A stretch of DNA of 64,000 nucleotides from Sulfitobacter delicatus (GCF_900102535.1 NZ_FNBP01000004.1:124001-188000); one strand, 5' to 3'; counted from the stretch's first letter, positions 8,371 through 17,295 are shown. A program made the numbers and translations. The notes: generated from the letters alone by a model not told the origin.

Positions 8371-9265
8371 GGAGGGTTCGCTCATCTCGCTTGACTGGTC
8401 CTTGGTTCGCGGGTTTCTCGCCGTGGCGGATACCGGGTCGTTGTCCGGCGCCGCGCGGCTGCTCGGCATCTCCCAGCCTACACTGGGGCGACAGGTAAAG
8501 ACGGTAGAGGCACAGCTTGGCGTGGAGCTTTTCCACCGCCGCCCGAAGGGGTTTGAACTGACCGAAACAGGCGCGGCATTGATCGAACCTGCGCGGGCAA
8601 TGCAAGAGGCTGCCCATCGCATTGCACTGACAGCCTCGGGCCGAAGCGCTGGCCTCAGCGGGACCGTCCGCATCACGGCCAGCCTTGCGATGTCGATGTA
8701 TCACCTGCCTGATGTCGTCGCTGATATTCGTAGAGCCGAGCCGGATATTCAGATCGACCTTGTTCCTTCGGACAGCACCAGCAATCTGCTGTTTCGGGAA
8801 GCGGATATTGCCGTGCGGATGTATCGACCGCGTCAGCTCGACCTCGTGACACGGCATCTCGGTGATATCGAACTCGGCATCTTCGGGTCGCAGGACTATT
8901 TTGAGCGTCGCGGCAGGCCGGAAACCCTAGAAGATCTGCTCTCCCATGACTTCGTTGGCTATGACACCAAGCCTGAGATACTCGACGGGTTCCGCACAGC
9001 CGGGATCAAGCTCTCACGCCAGTGGTTTGCCACGCGCTGCGATAACGACGCGGTCTATTGGGAGCTGGTTCGCGCGGGCTGCGGTCTCGGCTTTGTGCAT
9101 GCCGGCGTTGGCAGGGGCTGGCCCGGCATGGAAGAGGTGGAACTGGACCTTCTCTTGCCAAGGCTTCCGGTATGGCTAACCACCCATGAAGCAATGCGCC
9201 ACACACCACGGCTGCGTAGAGTTTGGGAAATGCTCGCCGATGGCCTTGCGAAAGTGACGGCCTAA
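8369..9265 (+). CDS. LysR family transcriptional regulator
   Basis: 298 residues, normal for the family. The N-terminal winged helix-turn-helix reads FLAVADTGSLSGAARLLGISQPTLGRQV, followed by the linker helix and a periplasmic-binding-protein-like effector domain (about residues 93-295: GTVRITASLAMSMYHLPDVV onward). It is divergent from the NmrA-like gene, the usual arrangement for a LysR protein and its target. The start codon has no clear Shine-Dalgarno site and overlaps an inverted repeat, compatible with autoregulation. The effector is unknown. Confidence 0.92.
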   Translation: MEGSLISLDWSLVRGFLAVADTGSLSGAARLLGISQPTLGRQVKTVEAQLGVELFHRRPKGFELTETGAALIEPARAMQEAAHRIALTASGRSAGLSGTVRITASLAMSMYHLPDVVADIRRAEPDIQIDLVPSDSTSNLLFREADIAVRMYRPRQLDLVTRHLGDIELGIFGSQDYFERRGRPETLEDLLSHDFVGYDTKPEILDGFRTAGIKLSRQWFATRCDNDAVYWELVRAGCGLGFVHAGVGRGWPGMEEVELDLLLPRLPVWLTTHEAMRHTPRLRRVWEMLADGLAKVTA

Positions 9266-9370
9266 ACTGCGATAGGATGGGGGGCAAGCGCCTGCAACCG
9301 CGGCGCTAGCTTTCCTCAAGTCAGCGAACGACAGAAGCTGACGGCGGTTCCAGCGAACTATCTGGAAGTA

Positions 9371-9447
9371 TGGTAGGCCCGGCAGGACTTGAACCCGCAA
9401 CCAAAGCGTTATGAGCGCTCTGCTCTAACCAATTGAGCTACAGGCCC
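9371..9447 (-). tRNA. tRNA with CAT anticodon (probably Ile2, possibly elongator Met)
   Basis: A 77-base cloverleaf including encoded CCA. The acceptor arm is GGGCCTG with CGGGCCT, the anticodon loop is CTCATAA (anticodon CAT) in an AGCG/CGCT stem, and the T arm is GCGGG-TTCAAGT-CCTGC. The body around the anticodon and T arm resembles E. coli ileX (CAT read as lysidine-AU for Ile) more than elongator Met tRNAs, so I lean to tRNA-Ile2; identity needs tilS-determinant comparison. Confidence 0.9.
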
Positions 9448-9572
9448 GCCATGGCGTTTGGGTATGACGGCGCAGCCGGGGCGTCAAGACATTAGCTGCA
9501 CCAAATCATTGCAGCTTGTGCCGCAATACTCTAACTCCGCGCGCAAGGGAAATCTGCGCCGGGGGCCATGCG

Positions 9573-10619
9573 ATGACGAAATCGGATAACGGAATCACCT
9601 ATGCCGAGGCAGGCGTCGATATCGACGCTGGCAACGCACTGGTCGAGCGGATCAAACCCGCAGCAAAATCCACGGCGCGTCCGGGGGTTATGTCGGGGCT
9701 CGGTGGCTTTGGCGCGTTGTTTGATTTGAAAGGCGCGGGCTTTACCGATCCGGTGCTCGTCGCCGCAACCGATGGTGTTGGCACCAAGCTGCGGATCGCC
9801 ATCGACACCGGCAATGTCGATAGCATCGGCGTCGATCTGGTTGCCATGTGCGTCAACGATCTGGTGTGTCAGGGCGCCGAGCCGCTCTTTTTCCTTGATT
9901 ACTTCGCAACCGGAAAGCTGGAACTCGACAGCGCGGCGCGCATCATTGAGGGGATCGCTAAGGGCTGCGCGGATTCCGGTTGTGCCCTGATCGGCGGCGA
10001 GACCGCTGAAATGCCGGGCATGTACCACGCGGGCGATTTCGATCTGGCGGGTTTCTCGGTGGGCGCGATGGAGCGCGGCACGGAACTGCCGCGTGACGTC
10101 AAAGCCGGAGACGTACTCCTCGGTCTGCCCAGCGACGGTGTGCATTCCAACGGCTACAGTCTCGTGCGCAAGATCGTTGAGCGCAGTGGTTTGGGCTGGG
10201 GCGACGACTGCCCTTGGGGTGAAGGCGATCTGGGCAGCGCGCTGCTCACGCCTACGCGCCTTTACGTTAAAGGCGCGGTCGCGGCGCTGCGGGCCGATGC
10301 AGTTTCCGCACTCGCGCATATCACCGGCGGCGGGCTGACGGAAAACCTGCCACGTGTGCTGCCTGAAGGGCTGGGAGCCGTGATTGATCTGAACGCTTGG
10401 GAACTGCCGCCGGTCTTCAAATGGTTGGCCGCGCAGGGTGGTATGGCCGAGGCCGAGATGCTCAAGACCTTTAACGCCGGCATCGGCATGGTCGCTGTGG
10501 TTCCTGCTGATAAACTGGACGCAGCCAAAGCCGCCTTTGCGGAAGATGGCCATGCAGCAATCGAAATCGGGCGGATCACCGAAGGTGACGGCGTCAGCTA
10601 TAGCGGCGCGCTGCTTTGA
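9573..10619 (+). CDS. purM: Phosphoribosylformylglycinamidine cyclo-ligase (AIR synthetase)
   Basis: 348 residues from the ATG at 9573. It carries the PurM signatures [12 protein letters not shown], the phosphate-binding region [14 protein letters not shown], the [11 protein letters not shown] motif and [16 protein letters not shown]. It converts FGAM to AIR in purine synthesis, using ATP. It overlaps purN by four bases (TTGA), a standard translational coupling arrangement. An earlier in-frame ATG at 9516 would add 19 residues outside the family. Confidence 0.97.
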   Translation: MTKSDNGITYAEAGVDIDAGNALVERIKPAAKSTARPGVMSGLGGFGALFDLKGAGFTDPVLVAATDGVGTKLRIAIDTGNVDSIGVDLVAMCVNDLVCQGAEPLFFLDYFATGKLELDSAARIIEGIAKGCADSGCALIGGETAEMPGMYHAGDFDLAGFSVGAMERGTELPRDVKAGDVLLGLPSDGVHSNGYSLVRKIVERSGLGWGDDCPWGEGDLGSALLTPTRLYVKGAVAALRADAVSALAHITGGGLTENLPRVLPEGLGAVIDLNAWELPPVFKWLAAQGGMAEAEMLKTFNAGIGMVAVVPADKLDAAKAAFAEDGHAAIEIGRITEGDGVSYSGALL

Positions 10620-11212
10620 CCAAACGGGTTGCGATTTTCATCTCGGGCGGTGGCTCCAACATGCGGGCGCTGGTTGAGGATATGACCGGCGATCATGCGG
10701 GACGGCCCTGTTTGGTGCTGTCCAATAACGCGGACGCTGGCGGAATTGCCTGGGCGCAGGGGCAGGGGATTGCGACCGAGGTCGTCGATCACCGCCCTTA
10801 CGGCAAAGACCGCCCGGCTTTTGAGGCGGCGTTAAGTGCGGCTTTGAAGGCCCATGCGCCTGACATCATCTGCCTCGCCGGATTCATGCGCAAGCTGACC
10901 GAAGGCTTTACCGATGCTTGGGCCGGGCGGATGATCAACATCCACCCGTCGCTGCTGCCGAAATACCGCGGGCTGCACACCCATGCCCGCGCGCTTGAAG
11001 CTGGTGATACAGAGCACGGCTGCACGGTGCATGAGGTGACAGCGGCGCTCGACGACGGGCCGATCCTTGGCCAAGCGCGCATTCCCGTGCGGCCGGGCGA
11101 CACGCCCGAGATGCTGGCCGAGCGCGTATTGGTGCAAGAACACCGGCTTTATCCCGCCGTGCTGCGTCGTTTCGCGGCGGGTGAGCGGCAACCGGTCATG
11201 CTTACGGGCTGA
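10616..11212 (+). CDS. purN: Phosphoribosylglycinamide formyltransferase
   Basis: 198 residues. [12 protein letters not shown], the formyl-folate site [14 protein letters not shown] and the catalytic-region [17 protein letters not shown] are typical of PurN (GART). It transfers a formyl group from 10-formyl-THF to GAR. The start appears to be TTG at 10616, whose last two bases open the TGA stop of purM; no ATG is near and the family begins exactly at this point ([10 protein letters not shown]). Translation is probably coupled to purM. Confidence 0.96.
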   Translation: MTKRVAIFISGGGSNMRALVEDMTGDHAGRPCLVLSNNADAGGIAWAQGQGIATEVVDHRPYGKDRPAFEAALSAALKAHAPDIICLAGFMRKLTEGFTDAWAGRMINIHPSLLPKYRGLHTHARALEAGDTEHGCTVHEVTAALDDGPILGQARIPVRPGDTPEMLAERVLVQEHRLYPAVLRRFAAGERQPVMLTG

Positions 11213-11292
11213 CGCTGGTCAAACCTCTGTGCGTGATGTACCTCTTGGCGCAAGGCCCGATGACCGGGCGTGCAACTTGTCAAAGAGCATTT

Positions 11293-12450
11293 ATGAAAAC
11301 CATCACCACCACCGCCGACCTCGCGCAATTTTGTGAAGAGGCGGCCCGCCATGACTATGTGACCGTCGACACTGAGTTCCTGCGCGAACGCACCTATTAT
11401 TCCAAACTCTGCCTTGTGCAGTTGGCCATGCCAGGCACGGACGACAGCAATGCTGTTCTGGTTGACCCAATGGCCGAAGGCATCTCGCTTGAGCCGCTCT
11501 ACGAGCTATTCCGCGACACATCGGTGGTGAAAGTCTTTCACGCCGCGCGGCAGGATCTTGAGATTTTCTACGTCGATGCAGAAGTTTTCCCCGAACCATT
11601 GTTCGACACGCAAGTCGCGGCCATGGTCTGCGGCTTTGGCGAGCAGGTGGGCTATGAAACTCTGGTCCGCAAGATCGCGCATCAGTCGCTCGACAAGACC
11701 TCGCGCTTCACCGATTGGTCGCGCCGCCCGCTGACAGACGCGCAGAAGACCTATGCGCTGGCCGATGTAACCCATCTGCGGCAGATCTACGAATTCCTTG
11801 CCGCGAAGCTCGCTGAAACCGGTCGCGCCCGTTGGGTTGAGGAAGAGTTGGAAACCCTACTAAGCCCCGACACTTACGTGACGCAGCCGCAGGATGCGTG
11901 GAAACGGGTCAAAACCCGCACCAACTCTCCTAAGTTTCTCGCCATTGTGCGGGAATTGGCAGCCTTCCGAGAGGACTACGCCCGCAGCCGCAACATCCCC
12001 CGGAACCGTGTGTTCAAGGATGACGCGCTGGTTGAGTTGGCGAGCCTGAAGCCGACCAATGGCGAGGAACTGAACCGCGCCCGTCTGCTCCTGCGTGAAG
12101 CGCGACGGGGCGACATTGCTGAGGGTATTCTGAAGGCCATCGCGGCGGGTGTCTCCTGCAAGCCCGCTGATATGCCGCAACCCGACCGGAAACGGGACAA
12201 ACTACAGGTGAACCCGGCATTGGCGGATTTGCTGCGGGTGTTGCTGAAGGCGAAGACCGAAAGCGCGGGCGTTGCGGCGAAACTGATCGCTTCTGCCAGC
12301 GACCTCGATCTGCTCTCTGCCGGGGAGCGCGATGTGCAAGCGTTGCGCGGTTGGCGCCATGAGGTCTTTGGGGCCGACGCGCTATTGCTTTGCGAGGGTA
12401 AGATTGCACTCGCAGCAGACGGCAATGACGTAAAAACGGTTAAAGTCTAA
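11293..12450 (+). CDS. rnd: Ribonuclease D
   Basis: 385 residues from the ATG at 11293. The DEDDy exonuclease motifs are visible: VTVDTEFLRERTYY, VFHAARQDLEIF and YALADVTHLRQIY. A single HRDC domain follows (about residues 205-285, LAAFREDYARSRNIPRNRVFKDD). RNase D trims 3' ends of tRNA and other small RNAs. Length and domain order match the family; an upstream in-frame ATG at 11233 gives extra residues without family similarity. It lies 80 bp behind purN and may be read from the same transcript. Confidence 0.95.
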   Translation: MKTITTTADLAQFCEEAARHDYVTVDTEFLRERTYYSKLCLVQLAMPGTDDSNAVLVDPMAEGISLEPLYELFRDTSVVKVFHAARQDLEIFYVDAEVFPEPLFDTQVAAMVCGFGEQVGYETLVRKIAHQSLDKTSRFTDWSRRPLTDAQKTYALADVTHLRQIYEFLAAKLAETGRARWVEEELETLLSPDTYVTQPQDAWKRVKTRTNSPKFLAIVRELAAFREDYARSRNIPRNRVFKDDALVELASLKPTNGEELNRARLLLREARRGDIAEGILKAIAAGVSCKPADMPQPDRKRDKLQVNPALADLLRVLLKAKTESAGVAAKLIASASDLDLLSAGERDVQALRGWRHEVFGADALLLCEGKIALAADGNDVKTVKV

Positions 12451-12483
12451 AGAAAACGGGCCATCCTGTTCGGGGTGGCCCGT
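12451..12483 (-). terminator. Terminator for the lipoprotein gene (minus strand)
   Basis: ACGGGCCA and TGGCCCGT form an eight-pair stem with a 12-base loop. On the minus strand it is followed by TTTTCTTT, so it fits the end of the gene ending at 12499; on the plus strand there is no T run after rnd. Confidence 0.75.
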
Positions 12484-12498
12484 CCATCAAGCGCTGTC

Positions 12499-13014
12499 TT
12501 AACGGCGCGAAACCAGCGCGTTCAACTCACCTTCGACCCGGATTTCACGCACGCCGCGCAGGTCTTGTTCGGTCAGACGGCGGCCTGCGATGACCTCGCG
12601 GGTGGGCTGGGTGCCCTGACGGGTTGACCGATCGGGACGAACCCCCTCCAGCCGGTAGGTCAGCACGCCGTTCACCGGCAGTTCTTCTTCATTCGCGGGC
12701 GTCAGGCGCACCGAATAGATGCCCTGCCGCGCAGCCAGCCCAGTGGCGCGGATGATGGCACCGCCAGGCACAGGTTCGACCGTCAAATCGGTGATCTGCT
12801 CAAAGGGGCGGCCTTCGTAGGTTTCCACCTCTGCGCGGCGCTTGGCAAACAGACCGCTTCGCTTTGGAATCAGGGGGTTATCATTCGCCTCTGGCGTAAC
12901 CGCCTCGGCCCGTGCAGGACCAAACCAATTCATCGGATTGACGCGGCTGTCTCTAAAGCCACAGGCGGATACCAGAAGGGTCGAAGCCAATAGAGCCAAT
13001 AATGTCTTGCGCAT
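12499..13014 (-). CDS. Putative lipoprotein, function unknown
   Basis: 171 residues. The N-terminus MRKTLLALLASTLLVSACG is a lipoprotein signal with lipobox VSAC, so the mature protein should start at Cys18 and be membrane anchored. The rest is Arg/Glu-rich with two beta-rich stretches (about 75-120) and a conserved-looking end (LRGVREIRVEGELNALV). I recognise it as a type often annotated as hypothetical in Rhodobacteraceae, but cannot assign a role. It is divergent from sufE, with 124 bp between the start codons, and ends at a good terminator. Confidence 0.8.
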   Translation of the reverse strand: MRKTLLALLASTLLVSACGFRDSRVNPMNWFGPARAEAVTPEANDNPLIPKRSGLFAKRRAEVETYEGRPFEQITDLTVEPVPGGAIIRATGLAARQGIYSVRLTPANEEELPVNGVLTYRLEGVRPDRSTRQGTQPTREVIAGRRLTEQDLRGVREIRVEGELNALVSRR

Positions 13015-13138
13015 AAGGTCCGCCGTTAATTCGAGTTGTCTTTTGCTAACCCATCACGTCGGCCTTGGGAAGGGGGTGGACCTTTGCGCATCGGCATCCT
13101 ACCTGTCTGCCAGAGCAACTGACCAAAGAGAGACGCCC

Positions 13139-13549
13139 ATGGCCACGCCCGCCTTTGAAGAACTGGTCGAGGATTTCGAGTTTCTGGACGATTGGGAAGA
13201 CCGCTACCGCCATGTGATCGACCTCGGCAAATCGATGGAGCCTTTGCCAGAAGCATTGCGTGTGCCCGCAACGAAGGTCGACGGTTGTGCCAGCCAGGTT
13301 TGGCTGCACGCCCAGTTTGACGACGGCACGCTGCATTTTGACGGGGCGAGCGATGCGATGATCGTGTCCGGGCTCATCGCGGTTTTGCGACGCTTGTTCA
13401 ACGGCTTAACGCCTGCCGAGGTTGGCCGCGTGGACGCCAAGGCGGAATTGGCACGGTTGGGGTTGAACGATCACCTCTCTGCGCAACGCTCCAACGGGTT
13501 GCGGGCGATGATCGAGCGTGTGCGCGAGACGGCGGCGCAAGAGGCCTGA
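13139..13549 (+). CDS. sufE: SufE family cysteine desulfuration protein
   Basis: 136 residues from ATG 13139. The motif VDGCASQVWL contains the sulfur-accepting cysteine (about residue 45) as in SufE/YgdK. SufE takes persulfide sulfur from the desulfurase SufS and enhances its activity for Fe-S cluster assembly. Other suf genes are not nearby, which is common for alphaproteobacterial sufE. An open frame continues upstream to 12842 but overlaps the divergent lipoprotein gene and has no family similarity. Confidence 0.95.
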   Translation: MATPAFEELVEDFEFLDDWEDRYRHVIDLGKSMEPLPEALRVPATKVDGCASQVWLHAQFDDGTLHFDGASDAMIVSGLIAVLRRLFNGLTPAEVGRVDAKAELARLGLNDHLSAQRSNGLRAMIERVRETAAQEA

Positions 13550-13553
13550 GCGG

Positions 13554-14198
13554 TCAGAGCGTTTTTAGCGTCGCTTCCAGATCACCATACCCGGTGAAGC
13601 GGCGCTCAAATTCCAGCCCCAAACGGCGCGCACAGGCGCGTGCTTTCTCGGTCAGTGCGGGATCATCGGTCTGCGCTTGATAGACCAGCTTTTCGTAATT
13701 GCCGAAATACATGTCGCGCAGCTCTGGGTGACGGTCGAGCCCCATGGGTTTGATGATAAAAGCCTCGAACTGCCGCACCAGAAAATCGGTGAGATAGAAG
13801 GTCGTGATCTCGTCCTCTGCGGTCTTAGCGAAGCTCTCGTTGCCCTGAAAAAAGCTGTAGCAATGCGGCCCGGCGACCATCTGAACGCCTAGCTCTTTGC
13901 AGGCCCGCTCTAATCCGCCCCCGGTGCCGCAATCCGCGTAGACGACGAAGAAATCCTCATATTCAGCGCGGTGCTTTGCCACCGTTTCACGGACGGCGTC
14001 GGTGATCTTTTCCGGGTAAAGGTGGTATTTCGCGGGCAGGCAGGTCAGGTCCAAGTGGTTCCAACCATTCGCCTTTTTCAGATCAAGGATCTCCCGCGCC
14101 AAGGCCCCGCAGGCGATGAGCAAAATCCGACCCGCACGGGCAGGGGCGAGCCCTTCGTCCGTCAGGGTCCGGTCATCTGGCACTGAAGTTTGCGTCAT
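13554..14198 (-). CDS. DUF1638 protein, partner of corrinoid methyltransferases
   Basis: 214 residues. The ADCGTGGGLERACKELGV region and the LIACGALAREIL start are typical of DUF1638. Members of the family are repeatedly found beside corrinoid proteins and B12-dependent methyltransferases, as here, where the corrinoid gene lies 61 bp upstream on the same strand. Several conserved Cys/His residues (CGTGGG, GPHCYSFF) suggest metal or cofactor handling, but no reaction is established that I know of. It ends only 4 bp from the convergent sufE. A hairpin lies between it and the corrinoid gene. Confidence 0.88.
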   Translation of the reverse strand: MTQTSVPDDRTLTDEGLAPARAGRILLIACGALAREILDLKKANGWNHLDLTCLPAKYHLYPEKITDAVRETVAKHRAEYEDFFVVYADCGTGGGLERACKELGVQMVAGPHCYSFFQGNESFAKTAEDEITTFYLTDFLVRQFEAFIIKPMGLDRHPELRDMYFGNYEKLVYQAQTDDPALTEKARACARRLGLEFERRFTGYGDLEATLKTL

Positions 14199-14217
14199 GG
14201 CCCTACCTTTGCATCTG

Positions 14218-14241
14218 GTCCCCGCCGTGGCCAGCGGGGAC
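14218..14241 (-). other. Intercistronic hairpin between corrinoid gene and DUF1638 gene
   Basis: GTCCCCGC and GCGGGGAC form a perfect eight-pair stem with an eight-base loop. There is no T run. It could protect the upstream message from 3' decay or lower expression of the distal gene; role unproven. Confidence 0.4.
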
Positions 14242-14259
14242 AGTCACAGGGGCGCTGGC

Positions 14260-14961
14260 TTAGGCGGTGGCGGCGGAGTTGTGCTTGCGCCCCATCCATT
14301 CCTTTGCCGTTTCCACCGCGACAGCGGCGTCCCGGCAATAGGCATCGGCGCCAATCGCCTTACCAAATTCTTCGTTCAACGGCGCACCGCCCACGAGAAC
14401 GATATAGTCATCGCGGATGCCTTGTTCGATCAGCGTGTCAATGACCACCTTCATGTAGGGCATCGTGGTGGTCAGCAAAGCCGACATGCCAAGGATATCA
14501 GGGCCTTCGGCCTCCATCGCTTCAAGGTAAGCCTCAACCGAGTTGTTAATGCCAAGATCCACCACTTCGAAGCCCGCGCCTTCCATCATCATGCCGACGA
14601 GGTTCTTGCCGATGTCGTGAATGTCGCCTTTGACCGTGCCGATCACCATCTTGCCCACACGCGGCGCACCGGTCTCAACCAACAGCGGTTTCAGGATCGC
14701 CATGCCGCCCTTCATCGCGTTGGCGGCCAGCAGCACTTCGGGCACGAAGAGGATGCCATCGCGGAAGTCTGCGCCGACAATCGTCATGCCGCCGACCAGC
14801 GCTTTGGTCAGGATGTCGTAGGGCTCCCACTTGCGTTCCAGCAGGATGTTCACCCCTTCTTCGATCTCTTCCTTTAGACCGTCGTAGAGGTCGTCGAACA
14901 TCTGCTGAACAAGCTCTTCGTCGTCCAACTCGGAGAGGATGATATCGTCTTCTTCGGACAT
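14260..14961 (-). CDS. Corrinoid (B12)-binding protein, methionine-synthase-type component
   Basis: 233 residues from ATG 14961, which is preceded by AGAAGGAA. The N-terminal helical cap (about residues 1-95) is followed by a cobalamin-binding Rossmann domain with the signature GDIHDIGKNLV (DxHxxG, base-on His) and the later SALLTTT and GGAPLNEE nucleotide-tail elements. The shape equals the B12-cap plus B12-binding part of MetH. With the separate bmt gene at 16.2-17.3 kb it likely forms a split methionine synthase or betaine methyltransferase system. A three-part split MetH has been reported genetically in the related Phaeobacter inhibens (recalled, not checked). A candidate structured leader lies upstream. 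Confidence 0.9.
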   Translation of the reverse strand: MSEEDDIILSELDDEELVQQMFDDLYDGLKEEIEEGVNILLERKWEPYDILTKALVGGMTIVGADFRDGILFVPEVLLAANAMKGGMAILKPLLVETGAPRVGKMVIGTVKGDIHDIGKNLVGMMMEGAGFEVVDLGINNSVEAYLEAMEAEGPDILGMSALLTTTMPYMKVVIDTLIEQGIRDDYIVLVGGAPLNEEFGKAIGADAYCRDAAVAVETAKEWMGRKHNSAATA

Positions 14962-15003
14962 GGTATTTCCTTCTGCTGGGCATGCAGGTGCTTGGCACTT
15001 GAG

Positions 15004-15113
15004 CCCTTGTCTCACGGATCGGATGGGGCGGGACCACGGTTTGCGACATGGTCCACGCCTTGCGCGACGCATTTGCCTGTAAACTACCGCTTTTTGCGGT
15101 GAAAGGACAAGGG
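15004..15113 (-). promoter_or_regulatory. Candidate structured 5' leader RNA of the corrinoid gene
   Basis: On the minus strand, CCCTTGTC (15113-15106) can pair with GACAAGGG (15011-15004), enclosing two hairpins: ACCGC-AAAAA-GCGGT (15100-15086) and GGACCATG/CGTGGTCC (15054-15031). The second is fully paired, with one G-U, only in the minus-strand RNA; on the plus strand that pair is A-C. The 3' closing arm lies 42 bases before the ATG. It does not match the cobalamin, SAM-II or SAM/SAH consensus as I remember them. Eight-base complementarity over this span could arise by chance. Confidence 0.35.
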
Positions 15114-15163
15114 TTTGAGCGCCGATACTTGCGGGTGTTCCCGTAATGTTCTAACCTTCTTTC

Positions 15164-16240
15164 ATGGATAAAGAGGATCAGCGATTTAAGGTGTTGGGCC
15201 GGGCAGCGGGCAGCAATGATGCGGGCCGGTTTGAGCGTCATGCACGGGTTGGCGAAGAAGATGGATGGGCGCGCGAAGACGATCTGCCGGTGCTGCGCAC
15301 GCAGACCAGCATCGAGGTGCCGCGCCGGTTGATTACCTATAACCGCTCGCCCGATCTGCCGTTTGATCGGTCAATCAACCCGTACAGGGGATGTGAACAT
15401 GGCTGTGTCTATTGTTTCGCCCGGCCCAGCCATGCCTATCTGGGGCTCTCGCCGGGGTTGGATTTCGAGACCCGGCTGGTCGCACGGCCCGACGCGCCGG
15501 AGGTACTGGCCCGTGAGTTGCGGTCCAAACGCTACGCCGTCGCGCCCATCGCGATTGGCACCAATACCGATCCCTATCAGCCTATCGAAAAGACGCATGA
15601 GATCATGCGCCGCTGTCTTGAGGTTTTGTCTGCGGCCAACCACCCGGTCGCCATTGTCACCAAGGGCAGTTTGATTGAACGCGACATCGACATTCTGGGG
15701 GATATGGCGGCACGCGGGTTGGCCGCCGTGGGCATTTCCGTCACCACTTTGGACGCCAAGTTGAGCCGGTTGATGGAACCCCGCGCCCCGGCGCCGCAGC
15801 GGCGTTTGCAGATGATCCGGCGTTTGACAGAGGCGGGTATCCCGGTGCGGATCATGGCCTCGCCGATGATCCCCGCGCTGACCGATCCGGAGTTGGAAGC
15901 GATCCTGACCGCGGGGCGCGATGCAGGCGCGCGCCATGCCAGTTGGATCATGCTGCGCCTGCCGCGAGAGGTTTCGCCCTTGGTGCAGGATTGGCTGGCC
16001 GCGCACTATCCCGACCGGGCCGAGCGGATCATGGCGCGACTCCGCGATATGCATGGGGGCAAGGAATATGACGCTGCGTGGCACCGTCGGATGCGAGGCG
16101 AAGGGCCTTATGCGCAGATGGTCGCACAGCGGTTTAATCTGGCGGTAAAACGTTTGGGACTGTCGCGCAGCGGGATGCCGCTGCGCTGTGATCTTTTTCG
16201 CCCGCCCGAGATTGAGACGGACCAGCTGAGCCTGTTCTGA
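15164..16240 (+). CDS. PA0069-type radical SAM protein (SPL-like)
   Basis: 358 residues. The radical SAM cluster motif is CEHGCVYCFAR (CxxxCxxC, about residues 77-84), preceded by INPYRG. The segment PIAIGTNTDPYQPIEK and the later AGIPVRIMASPMIP are typical of the PA0069 family, related to spore photoproduct lyase-like proteins. The reaction is unknown. The C-terminus ends PPEIETDQLSLF. It is divergent from the corrinoid gene and converges on bmt with a gap of 3 bp, so it interrupts the methyltransferase set physically. ATG is preceded by weak purine-rich sequence only. Confidence 0.9.
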   Translation: MDKEDQRFKVLGRAAGSNDAGRFERHARVGEEDGWAREDDLPVLRTQTSIEVPRRLITYNRSPDLPFDRSINPYRGCEHGCVYCFARPSHAYLGLSPGLDFETRLVARPDAPEVLARELRSKRYAVAPIAIGTNTDPYQPIEKTHEIMRRCLEVLSAANHPVAIVTKGSLIERDIDILGDMAARGLAAVGISVTTLDAKLSRLMEPRAPAPQRRLQMIRRLTEAGIPVRIMASPMIPALTDPELEAILTAGRDAGARHASWIMLRLPREVSPLVQDWLAAHYPDRAERIMARLRDMHGGKEYDAAWHRRMRGEGPYAQMVAQRFNLAVKRLGLSRSGMPLRCDLFRPPEIETDQLSLF

Positions 16241-16243
16241 GGC

Positions 16244-17257
16244 TTAGCCCCGGCGGCGGCCCCGGCGCGGCGCGCGGGTTGGGCCGTTGCCATCCGTGCC
16301 GTCGCTTTCCGAGGAGAAGGGGCCGATCTCTTCGGCGATTTGCTCCAAGGTTGGCGCGGGGCCTTTTTCAGTGCTGTCGAGGGCTTCGCGCATCGCAACG
16401 AGGTGCTCGGGCAGGGTGCCACAGCAGCCGCCGATAATGCTGGCGCCTGCGTCGCGGGCCATTGTGGCATAGCGTGCCATCAGTTCAGGCGTGCCGTCAT
16501 AGTGAATGTGGCCTTCGACATACTTCGGAATGCCCGCGTTGCCCTTGGAAATGATCGGCAGCGTGCCACCCTTGGCCGCGAAGCCGAGCACGGTGCGCAG
16601 CAGGTCCGACGCGCCGGTGCCGCAATTGGCGCCGTAAGCCATTGGCGTATTGTCCAACCCGTGCACCAGATCGACCATGCCTTCGGAGGTCAGCCCCATC
16701 ATGGTCCGCCCGGCGGTATCAAAGCTCATCGTGCCGCACCAATCAAGCCCGGCCAGCGCAAAGCCTTCGGCCGCGGCGCGGTATTCTTCGGGCGCGCTGA
16801 TCGTCTCGAGCCAACCGATGTCCGCGCCACCGGCCTTGAGGCCATCGGCGGTCTCGTGGAACATCTCAACCGCCAGCGCATGGGTCAGCGTGCCGACAGG
16901 CTCCATGATCTCACCGGTGGGGCCAACAGAGCCCGCTACGAGCACTTTGCGCCCGGCGGTGTCTGCGACTTCGCGGGCAAGTTCGGCGGAAACGCGGCTA
17001 AGTTCGTGCACCCGCGCTTGCGCGTCATGCAGTTTGAGCCGGGATGCGTTGGCGCCGAAGGAGTTGGTCAGGAACAGGTCGCTTCCGGAATCCACTGCGA
17101 AACGGTAGAGTTTGGTGATCTTCTGCGGCTCGTCCGTGTTCCACAATTCCGGCGCATCGCCCGACATCAGCCCCATGTTGAACAGGTTCGTTCCGGTAGC
17201 ACCGTCGGCGAGCAACGTACCTTTCTCTGCAAGAAGATCGGTGAATGCGTTGCTCAT
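16244..17257 (-). CDS. bmt: Betaine/homocysteine S-methyltransferase (MetH homocysteine domain)
   Basis: 337 residues. The homocysteine-binding TIM barrel shows LLADGATGTNLFNMG, the zinc ligand in YGANCGTG, and the paired zinc cysteines IIGGCCGT. The enzyme moves a methyl group to homocysteine to give methionine; the donor may be betaine or the methyl-cobalamin of the corrinoid protein encoded 1.3 kb away. The C-terminus has a disordered basic tail (TRAPRRGRRRG). AGGAG lies eight bases before the ATG. Gene symbol follows common Roseobacter usage; whether betaine is the true donor is unresolved. Confidence 0.88.
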   Translation of the reverse strand: MSNAFTDLLAEKGTLLADGATGTNLFNMGLMSGDAPELWNTDEPQKITKLYRFAVDSGSDLFLTNSFGANASRLKLHDAQARVHELSRVSAELAREVADTAGRKVLVAGSVGPTGEIMEPVGTLTHALAVEMFHETADGLKAGGADIGWLETISAPEEYRAAAEGFALAGLDWCGTMSFDTAGRTMMGLTSEGMVDLVHGLDNTPMAYGANCGTGASDLLRTVLGFAAKGGTLPIISKGNAGIPKYVEGHIHYDGTPELMARYATMARDAGASIIGGCCGTLPEHLVAMREALDSTEKGPAPTLEQIAEEIGPFSSESDGTDGNGPTRAPRRGRRRG

Positions 17258-17295
17258 AGGGTGCTCCTGAAAGGGGTGTTAGATTTCGCCTCATG

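Noticed and set aside
14962-15163. Cobalamin riboswitch before the corrinoid gene
   Set aside because: No B12-box-like conserved core can be read; only an unassigned stem arrangement is present, reported separately.
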